Source: an uncultured Oscillospiraceae bacterium
GTDB taxonomy: Bacteria > Bacillota > Clostridia > Oscillospirales > Acutalibacteraceae
Length of the DNA stretch: 11,700 bases
Assembly (NCBI GenBank): GCA_900546895.1
Contig: UREO01000063.1
Span: 1-11,700, forward strand
Reading direction: 5' to 3'
The notes beneath the pieces are model-generated. The model was not told where the DNA came from. It made no database searches and saw nothing but the letters and a program-made list of their open reading frames with translations. A program made the position numbers and the translations under genes. This document shows, one piece after another, positions 7,025 through 11,700 of the stretch (position 1 is its first letter; each line of letters starts with the position of its first letter).

Positions 7025-7965
7025 TACCGCGCACCTCCCTTTTTCACAAAGCTGATACGCGGGTCCATCAGGTTCATCAGGATATCGCCGAGCAGCAGGC
7101 CCACAATGCCCACCGCGGAGTAGATCAGCACCAGCGCCTGCACCATGTTGTTGTCCTGGCGCTGGATGACGTTGACCAGAAGGCCGCCCATGCCGGGAAC
7201 CGAATACAGAGATTCAATATAGATGGAACCGGCGATGGTGTACAGCAGGGAGGTCGGAAGATACTGCACCATCGGTACGAACGCGTTGCGGAACACATGG
7301 TTCCTCATAATGGATTTGCTGTCCACACCCTTCGCGCGCGCAAGCCGTATGTAATCCTTGTTCAGCTCGTCGACCATGTACCGCCTGAGCCACATGGCGT
7401 AATAGGCGATGTTGCCGAGCGACAGCGACACGGTCGGCAAAATCCAGCTGACCGGGTTCGCGGCGCTGAACAGGATCGGCAGGCCGAGCCAGTCGGTAAA
7501 GTATAACTGTACCAGAAGGTAGTAGACGGCGGCGGGTACGGCGGTGATGAATACGATGAACGCGGTGCCGAATTTATCCCAGAAGCCGCTTTTGCTGCGC
7601 GCCATGGCGGTGCCGAGCGGAAGGCCCAGCAAAAGGGCGATCGCCATAGAGGCGAGACCCATATAGATGGATACCGGCGCTTTCGACGCAATGATCTCCA
7701 TGACCGGCACGTTGGGGCGGTAGATCAGCGAATTGCCCAGACTGCCGTGGAAAATCTGGATGTAGAAGTTCTTGAGCTGGATCGGCAGCGGGTCCAGAAG
7801 TCCCATGCTCTGCAGGGCGGTGTGAATCTGGTTTTTATCCAGCTTATCGAAATTCTGGAAGTACCCCTCGATCGGCATCAGCCTCATCAGAGAAAACACG
7901 ATGGTGATGATGATAAACAGGGTAATCAGGGACTGTGCCAGCCGTTTGGCTGTGTATTTTAACAT
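7024..7965 (-). CDS. oppB: Oligopeptide ABC transporter permease OppB
   Basis: A 313-residue permease that forms the peptide channel with OppC. It opens with the family-typical MLKYTAKRLAQSLITLFIII helix, has an external loop (about 31-95) containing FHGSLGNSLIYRPNV, then further membrane helices. The EAA loop (209-229) begins ARAKGVDSKSIM, and the protein ends MDPRISFVKKGG. The start at 7965 is chosen because AAAGGAG lies 7 bases upstream and the conserved first helix begins at once. An in-frame ATG at 8025 would add 20 non-conserved residues encoded by an intergenic hairpin. It lies downstream of oppA beyond a terminator-like structure, so it is probably expressed at a lower level than oppA. 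Confidence 0.95.
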   Translation of the reverse strand: MLKYTAKRLAQSLITLFIIITIVFSLMRLMPIEGYFQNFDKLDKNQIHTALQSMGLLDPLPIQLKNFYIQIFHGSLGNSLIYRPNVPVMEIIASKAPVSIYMGLASMAIALLLGLPLGTAMARSKSGFWDKFGTAFIVFITAVPAAVYYLLVQLYFTDWLGLPILFSAANPVSWILPTVSLSLGNIAYYAMWLRRYMVDELNKDYIRLARAKGVDSKSIMRNHVFRNAFVPMVQYLPTSLLYTIAGSIYIESLYSVPGMGGLLVNVIQRQDNNMVQALVLIYSAVGIVGLLLGDILMNLMDPRISFVKKGGAR

Positions 7966-7972
7966 GGCAATG

Positions 7973-7979
7973 CTCCTTT
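7973..7979 (-). promoter_or_regulatory. Ribosome binding site that fixes the oppB start
   Basis: On the - strand AAAGGAG lies 7 bases before the ATG at 7965. The upstream in-frame ATG (8025) falls within a stem-loop and lacks a comparable site. Confidence 0.8.
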
Positions 7980-7984
7980 GCGGC

Positions 7985-8030
7985 AGGATATGAGAATAGC
8001 CGTTCCCCGGAATGCCCATTCTCATATCCT
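7985..8030 (-). other. Intercistronic stem-loop in the oppB leader
   Basis: AGGATATGAGAAT (7985-7997) and its exact complement (8018-8030) form a 13-bp stem around a 20-base loop that can pair further inside (TTCC with GGAA). No T-run follows on the - strand, so it does not look like a terminator. It lies between the oppA terminator and the oppB ribosome binding site, where such structures often protect the 3' end of processed mRNA or modulate downstream translation. That role is inference. Confidence 0.7.
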
Positions 8031-8036
8031 ATCGAT

Positions 8037-8084
8037 CAAAAATAGGAATAATGGCTCCGCAGCACTTCAACGGAGCCATTATTC
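8037..8084 (-). terminator. Terminator/attenuator between oppA and oppB
   Basis: A perfect 14-bp stem (8046-8059 with 8071-8084) has an 11-base loop, followed on the - strand by CCTATTTTTG, a T-run at 8042-8038. It starts 29 bases after the oppA stop. Because oppBCDF and the enzymes downstream show no other clear promoter, partial read-through is likely, giving more binding protein than permease, as is common in opp-type operons. Confidence 0.8.
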
Positions 8085-8112
8085 TTTCGTTTATCCTTTA
8101 GGACTGCCCGCC

Positions 8113-9969
8113 TTATTTCTTTGCTTTGGCAAGCGCGGCCGCGCGCTCTTCGTTCCATTTCTTTTCCGCGGCGTAAAATTCATCCATGCTCATGGGCTTT
8201 TCAAGCAGATGCTGCCCCTTGTAGCGAAGGATGGAAACGCCGAACGGAGCGTACTGGTAATCGAATTCGTTTCTCCTGGTGACCTGGTATCCGTCGGTGT
8301 TCAGGCCGTAGGGAATGACGAACGCGTTGTTGATAAGGAAGGCTTCCGCCTTGGCAAACGCGTTGTAGCGCTTGTCGAGATCAGTGGATTCCGCAATCGC
8401 GGCATTATACAGGTTGGTGTAGGTCTTGTTGCCGTCGGCGTCGGTGTAACCCTGCACCTTTTCGGGCCAGTTGTAGTTGCCGCCGCCCTCACCGTTTGCG
8501 TCGTTCGGCTGGAACGGGTCGGTAAAGGTCTGCGGGTCGGCGTAGTCGGGGCCGAAGTTGACCTTCATCAGCGCGTATTTGCCCGCGCGGCGCGTAGCGG
8601 AAAGGAACCCGGTCGACGGGCCGGCTTGGGGGATAATGTCGATGTAATCCTTGCCGAGCAGGCCCTCGAGCTGCTGCTCGACCACCTGGCACTCTTTATC
8701 CCAGTTGGCGGTGGTCGGATTGTACGGCATCAAAATCTTGACCGGCAGGGTCGCGCCCGCGGCCTTCAGCTCCGTCTTTGCCTTTTCGGCGTACTTTTTG
8801 GCTTCGTCCTCCTGGAAGGAATCGCGGGCGGTAATCGCTTTCAGATCACCGATATTGGTGTAGTCCGTACCGTCCAGATCGACCAGGGAGGGCGGGGTGA
8901 CCGTGTTCAGAAGCTGTTTATCCGGATTGTACGGCTCCGCGACGGCAAGTGCCTTGATGCGGTCAAGGCCGTAGAAGACAGATTTGCGGAAATCCTCGTT
9001 GTTGACGGCCTTGGTCCAGTTGTCCGGCTCGTACTGCGCGTCGAACTTCGGGTTGAAGTTGAAGGCGTAGAAGTAGGAATAGCACTGGCTGCGGCTCGGG
9101 CTGACCAGATTCTTGGTGGAATCGTCCTTCATCCACTCGTCGAGAATGTCGGAGGAGATAAACGCCTGATCAATTTCGCCGCGCTGATACATTTCCGGCG
9201 CGAGCGTATTCTTTTCCTTATTATAGGTTTCGGTAATGGTGCCGATGTAGACCTTGTCTTTATCCCAATATTTATCGTTCTTAGTGAAAACATGGGATAC
9301 CTGCGGCTCATAGGTGGAAAGGATGTAGGCTCCGTTGTAAAGAATACTGGTGTTGTCTGTTCCGAAATTAGTGCCCTTTTCTTTCAAAAAATCACCGTTT
9401 GCCGGCATAAAACAGACGTAGACCAGCATGGAAAGAAAATAAGGGGTGGGCTTGTTCAGCGTGTAAACCAGTGTGCTGTCGTCCGTTGCTTTCACGCCGA
9501 CCTGGGAAAAGTCCGTGATCTTCTTATTATAGTAGTCCTCCGCGTTTTTGACCACACTGTAAAAAATATTCGCGGTTTCCGATTGATAGGTGTCCGTCAG
9601 AAGATACTGGGCGGCGTCCACGAAATCCTGCGCCTTTACGTCGGCGACCTCCTTGCCGGTGCTGTCCACCCATTTTACGCCCTTGCGCAGGTGGAAGGTC
9701 CAGGTGAGCTGGTCATCGCTGGTTTCCCATGTTTCCGCAAGGCCGGGCTGCACGACGCCGTACTTGTCATACTCAATCAGGCCGTCCACACAGTTGGCAG
9801 CGACCTTCTGATCTTCCTGATCACCGGTGGTCAGGTAATTCAAGGTTTTGTATTCATTGGAATAGAGCTTGCGAAAGTTTTCGGACGAGCCCTCGGCTTT
9901 TTGGCCGCATCCCGCCAGCGTGCCGAGCAGCATTGCGGCGCACAGCAACATTGATAACAGCTTTTTCAT
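8113..9969 (-). CDS. oppA: Oligopeptide-binding lipoprotein OppA (SBP_bac_5)
   Basis: A 618-residue extracellular peptide receptor. Residues 1-20 are a signal peptide (MKKLLSMLLC start) with lipobox L-A-G and Cys21. The rest is a family-5 solute-binding protein: 'GLIEYDKYGVVQPGLAETWE' near the N-terminus, 'LTWTFHLRKGVKWVDSTGKEV' as the family signature (about 88-110), 'YNGAYILSTYEPQ' and 'FRKSVFYGLDRI' in the middle, and a Lys/Ala-rich tail. It should bind peptides outside the membrane and pass them to OppBC. Its neighbours suggest murein-derived peptides, but the binding pocket cannot be read by eye. The ATG has GAGG in AAAGAGGATAAACG just upstream. It starts 114 bases after the epimerase stop; that gap holds a repeat arm and a palindrome. 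A terminator follows the gene. Confidence 0.95.
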   Translation of the reverse strand: MKKLLSMLLCAAMLLGTLAGCGQKAEGSSENFRKLYSNEYKTLNYLTTGDQEDQKVAANCVDGLIEYDKYGVVQPGLAETWETSDDQLTWTFHLRKGVKWVDSTGKEVADVKAQDFVDAAQYLLTDTYQSETANIFYSVVKNAEDYYNKKITDFSQVGVKATDDSTLVYTLNKPTPYFLSMLVYVCFMPANGDFLKEKGTNFGTDNTSILYNGAYILSTYEPQVSHVFTKNDKYWDKDKVYIGTITETYNKEKNTLAPEMYQRGEIDQAFISSDILDEWMKDDSTKNLVSPSRSQCYSYFYAFNFNPKFDAQYEPDNWTKAVNNEDFRKSVFYGLDRIKALAVAEPYNPDKQLLNTVTPPSLVDLDGTDYTNIGDLKAITARDSFQEDEAKKYAEKAKTELKAAGATLPVKILMPYNPTTANWDKECQVVEQQLEGLLGKDYIDIIPQAGPSTGFLSATRRAGKYALMKVNFGPDYADPQTFTDPFQPNDANGEGGGNYNWPEKVQGYTDADGNKTYTNLYNAAIAESTDLDKRYNAFAKAEAFLINNAFVIPYGLNTDGYQVTRRNEFDYQYAPFGVSILRYKGQHLLEKPMSMDEFYAAEKKWNEERAAALAKAKK

Positions 9970-10039
9970 CGTTTATCCTCTTTTCTCTCTAAATGATGTA
10001 CCCTAGCAGCATTTCCAGTTGATTCTGCAATAAAGCTGC

Positions 10040-10094
10040 GTTTTGTCTCGCAAACGGAAACAGAATTTCTGTAAGGGTGCCTGTTATGATAAAA
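10040..10094 (+). repeat. Left arm of an imperfect inverted repeat bracketing the epimerase gene
   Basis: Read on the + strand, the block begins GTTTTGTCTCGCAAAC. Over 34 bases (10040-10073) it matches the - strand of the right arm at 29 positions. After a gap (10 bases here, 3 in the right arm) a further TTATGATAAAA matches TTATGATGAAA. The arm contains the epimerase stop codon (10084-10086) and lies upstream of oppA. It could be a recombination site, a remnant of a mobile element or a duplicated regulatory region. Confidence 0.75.
10060..10072. promoter_or_regulatory. Palindrome upstream of oppA, possible operator
   Basis: ACAGAATTTCTGT is a perfect 6+1+6 palindrome about 90 bases before the oppA start, inside the left repeat arm. 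The right arm keeps only part of it, so the symmetry is specific to the oppA side. It has the size of a dimeric repressor site, but no regulator can be named from the sequence. Confidence 0.35.
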
Positions 10095-11202
10095 GGACGG
10101 CTGGTGCCTTATTACCGCCCTCTTTGAATGCGGGAACGGTCTGAATTCCAATACCGGGAAGATCGTTCATGACGATCCGGTTTTTCAGAAAATCCGGGCC
10201 GCCTTCAAACGGGTCGGTTTTGCACAGGGACGGACCGTCCAGATCGGCGCGGGTGATAATGCCCTTCGCCGCAGCAAGGTGCGCCGCCGCGCTGACAGCC
10301 AGCTTGCTTTCCAGCATGCAGCCGATCATGCACTCCACGCCGTAGGTCTCCGCGATCGCGCAGATTTTCAAAGCGCCGTAAATGCCCCCGGTTTTCATCA
10401 GCTTGATATTGATCAGGTCCGCCGCGCCCGTGCGGATGATCTCCACCGCGTCCTCGGCGGAAAACACGCTTTCGTCCGCCAGAATAGGAGTAGAAACCGA
10501 CTGCGTCACGGCGCGCATTCCGTTGAGGTCGTGCGCCTTCACCGGCTGCTCGCACAGCTCGATGTCCAGCCCGCGGTTCTCCATCGCCGTCAGGATGCGG
10601 ACGGCTTCCTTGGCGGTCCAGCCCTGGTTCGCGTCCACGCGGATTTTCACGTCTTTGCCCACCGCTTCGCGGATGGCGGCGATGCGTTCAATATCCTTTA
10701 CGCCTTCCTTACCGACCTTCGTCTTTAAAATGCGGTAGCCGCGCTTTACCGCGTCCACGCTGTCGCGCACCATCTCGTCGATCGGGTTGACGCTGATGGT
10801 CAGGTCGGTTTCCAGCTCTGTGCGGTACCCGCCCAGAAGCCGGTAGAGCGGCGCTTTATAGCGCTTTCCGTACAGGTCGTAAAGCGCCATGTCCACACAG
10901 GCCTTGGCGCTGGTGTTTTTCTGGATACAGGAGTGGAGCTTCTCCATGATTCCGTCCAGATTTTCGATTTCCATGCCCAGAATGGCCGGACGGATAAAAT
11001 CGCGGACGGCGCAGACAACGGAGCCTTTCGTATCGCCGGTAATCACCGCGGTCGGGGGCGCTTCGCCGTATCCGACTTCCCCGGTATCGGCGGTAATTTT
11101 GACGACGATGTCCTCCACGTTTTCCACTGTGCGAAGAGCGGTTTTGAAGGGAGTTGCCAGCGGGATAAAAATCTCGCCGATCTCTATTTCCTTTATTTTC
11201 AA
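10084..11202 (-). CDS. ykfB: L-Ala-D/L-Glu epimerase (enolase superfamily, YkfB-like)
   Basis: A 372-residue enolase-superfamily enzyme predicted to epimerise L-Ala-D-Glu, released from murein peptides, to L-Ala-L-Glu. The N-terminal capping domain covers about 1-125 and the barrel about 126-345. Catalytic K160-T-K162 and K267 flank the substrate; metal ligands are Asp190 (RVDANQGW), Glu218 (ELCEQP) and Asp243 (LADES). Arg24 and the D320-L-D322 pair occupy, to within a residue, the positions I recall for dipeptide recognition in B. subtilis AEE, which favours a dipeptide epimerase over muconate or succinylbenzoate enzymes. The start is TTG at 11202, with AAAGGAGG 7 bases upstream. It is the first gene of the cluster, 114 bases before oppA, and is bracketed by inverted repeat arms. 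Family certain; specificity likely. Confidence 0.93.
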   Translation of the reverse strand: MKIKEIEIGEIFIPLATPFKTALRTVENVEDIVVKITADTGEVGYGEAPPTAVITGDTKGSVVCAVRDFIRPAILGMEIENLDGIMEKLHSCIQKNTSAKACVDMALYDLYGKRYKAPLYRLLGGYRTELETDLTISVNPIDEMVRDSVDAVKRGYRILKTKVGKEGVKDIERIAAIREAVGKDVKIRVDANQGWTAKEAVRILTAMENRGLDIELCEQPVKAHDLNGMRAVTQSVSTPILADESVFSAEDAVEIIRTGAADLINIKLMKTGGIYGALKICAIAETYGVECMIGCMLESKLAVSAAAHLAAAKGIITRADLDGPSLCKTDPFEGGPDFLKNRIVMNDLPGIGIQTVPAFKEGGNKAPAVLLS

Positions 11203-11209
11203 GAAAGGG

Positions 11210-11217
11210 CCTCCTTT
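11210..11217 (-). promoter_or_regulatory. Ribosome binding site supporting a TTG start
   Basis: On the - strand AAAGGAGG is followed by 7 bases and then TTG (11202-11200), AAA, ATA. The nearest upstream ATG (11221-11219) is out of frame and runs into a stop, so TTG is the start of the epimerase gene. Confidence 0.85.
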
Positions 11218-11221
11218 GGCA

Positions 11222-11269
11222 TTTCATCATAATTCTACAGCAATTCCATTTCGGTTTGCGAGACGAAAC
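11222..11269 (-). repeat. Right arm of the inverted repeat bracketing the epimerase gene
   Basis: Read on the - strand it begins GTTTCGTCTCGCAAAC, continues with GAATT and CTGTA blocks, and ends TTATGATGAAA. It is the partner of the + strand block at 10040-10094, in inverted orientation. It lies 4 bases before the ribosome binding site of the epimerase gene and 1 base after a strong hairpin. The arms enclose about 1.13 kb containing almost the entire epimerase gene. Confidence 0.75.
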
Positions 11270-11270
11270 A

Positions 11271-11301
11271 CTTTCTTCCCCGCCTTCGGCGGGGAAGAAA
11301 G
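11271..11301. other. Perfect 14-bp hairpin upstream of the epimerase gene
   Basis: CTTTCTTCCCCGCC (11271-11284) pairs perfectly with 11288-11301 around a TTC loop. Neither strand has a real T-run after it (TGTTTCGT on -, TAAATTTG on +), so it is a poor intrinsic terminator. If transcription of the operon starts further right, the hairpin lies in the 5' leader, where it could stabilise the mRNA or act as an attenuator. It directly abuts the right repeat arm. Confidence 0.75.
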
Positions 11302-11363
11302 TAAATTTGTTGCACAATCAACTGAAATACTGCAAGTAATGCAATTTCTTAAGTAAAAAAATT

Positions 11364-11391
11364 CATATATTAATAATCATATCACTGTGAA
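11364..11391 (-). promoter_or_regulatory. Candidate promoter for the epimerase-opp-ykf operon
   Basis: In the AT-rich part of the gene-free stretch, the - strand offers TTCACA (11391-11386), a 16-base spacer and TATATG (11369-11364), a fair sigma-A-type match. The transcript would carry a leader of about 155 bases including the 14-bp hairpin. This is the best candidate by eye, but AT-rich DNA gives chance matches. Confidence 0.35.
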
Positions 11392-11462
11392 GCATTTTTG
11401 TAAAGGCAAAAAGGGGGAAAAATGACGCCGATAACGGGCGGAAATTCATTACAGCTTTGTTA

Positions 11463-11492
11463 TAAAATCTGCCTAAAAACCCGTTTTTGGCC
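11463..11492 (-). terminator. Probable terminator after the second serine hydrolase gene
   Basis: Starting 7 bases after the stop on the - strand, GGC/GCC and a run of A-T pairs (11475-11480 with 11483-11488, one bulged base) form a short hairpin followed by AGATTTTAT. The stem is AT-rich and the loop tight, so strength is uncertain, but the position is right for separating this gene from the epimerase operon. Confidence 0.45.
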
Positions 11493-11498
11493 TGAAAA

Positions 11499-11700
11499 TC
11501 AGTGCTCGGGCTGCAGGTCGTACAGCAGCTTGGTGATGTCCTGAATTGCCCTTTCAAAGAGCGGAACGTCCGTTTCGTTGGAGCAGAAGCACGCCACAAA
11601 GGGCTGGGGTGCAAAGACGATTCCGACGTCGTGGGTAATGCCGCCGTCCTCGCCGGTCTTGTGCGCGATTTTAACCTTTCCCTTGAAATGAAACGGCATT
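11499..11700 (-). CDS. Second beta-lactamase-fold serine hydrolase, C-terminal part only
   Basis: The last 67 or so codons of a - strand gene whose 5' part lies beyond the window. The segment shows the KTG box in IAHKTGEDGGITHDVGIV, followed by the two C-terminal strands typical of class A beta-lactamase-fold proteins. It aligns by eye with the hydrolase at 2324-3124 (AHKTG, HD.GI, CF). The Met at 11699 is almost certainly internal, because about 200 residues with the SxxK and SDN boxes should precede it. Signal peptide and cellular location cannot be judged. Confidence 0.85.
   Translation of the reverse strand, partial: MPFHFKGKVKIAHKTGEDGGITHDVGIVFAPQPFVACFCSNETDVPLFERAIQDITKLLYDLQPEH

Noticed and set aside
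7978..9954. A 658-codon open frame on the + strand opposite oppA
   Set aside because: It mirrors the codon structure of oppA (a GC-rich antisense frame), shows no domain motif, and lacks a convincing start site. OppA on the other strand is unmistakable.
10040..10094. CodY box upstream of oppA, expected by analogy with B. subtilis dpp regulation
   Set aside because: No stretch fits the AATTTTCWGAAAATT consensus well enough; the palindrome ACAGAATTTCTGT differs in spacing and arms.
11271..11301. CRISPR repeat or tRNA-like structure
   Set aside because: It is a single perfect hairpin with no repeat-spacer periodicity and no cloverleaf or CCA-type features around it.

Overview
The window comes from a GC-rich Firmicute, most likely a clostridial gut-type lineage such as Oscillospiraceae/Ruminococcaceae. 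This is inferred from strong GGAGG-type ribosome binding sites, two Gram-positive-style lipoproteins with lipoboxes (LAAC and LAGC), an Ami/Opp-type peptide transporter and tight operon packing. No rRNA or other taxonomic marker is present, so the assignment is inference. The first 47 bases are not genomic: they are an untrimmed Illumina/Nextera adapter with its i7 index, so this is a raw contig end and biology starts at base 48.

Left end (48-1380, + strand): a possible 3' end of an unknown gene, then a lipoprotein that joins a BtuF/FhuD-like substrate-binding domain to a C-terminal peptidoglycan-binding domain through a Ser-rich linker. Two hairpin terminators (1392-1431 and 1468-1500) separate it from the convergent gene cluster on the other strand.

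Main cluster (1507-11202, all - strand, read right to left): an L-Ala-D/L-Glu epimerase (YkfB-like, TTG start), oppA (lipoprotein peptide-binding protein), a terminator and a second hairpin, oppB, oppC, oppD, oppF, an LD-carboxypeptidase (YkfA-like), a cytoplasmic class-A-beta-lactamase-fold serine hydrolase, and a YkfC-like NlpC/P60 gamma-D-Glu-diamino acid endopeptidase. Spacing from oppB to ykfC is 12 nt or less, often with overlaps. The gene set matches the Bacillus subtilis dpp-ykf region and reads as one module: import murein peptides, trim the terminal D-Ala (YkfA), cut gamma-D-Glu from the diamino acid (YkfC), and epimerise the released L-Ala-D-Glu to L-Ala-L-Glu (YkfB) for use as ordinary amino acids. 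The serine hydrolase embedded between ykfA and ykfC is the least understood member.

Right end (11203-11700): 296 bases without a gene hold one arm of an inverted repeat whose other arm lies at the 3' end of the epimerase gene, a perfect 14-bp hairpin, a candidate promoter and a candidate terminator. Then comes the 3' end of a second beta-lactamase-fold serine hydrolase (KTG box visible) running off the window. The most unusual features are the approximately 50-nt imperfect inverted repeats bracketing the epimerase gene, the three near-identical stop/start junctions in oppF-ykfA-hydrolase-ykfC, and the placement of the serine hydrolase inside a murein-peptide recycling operon.
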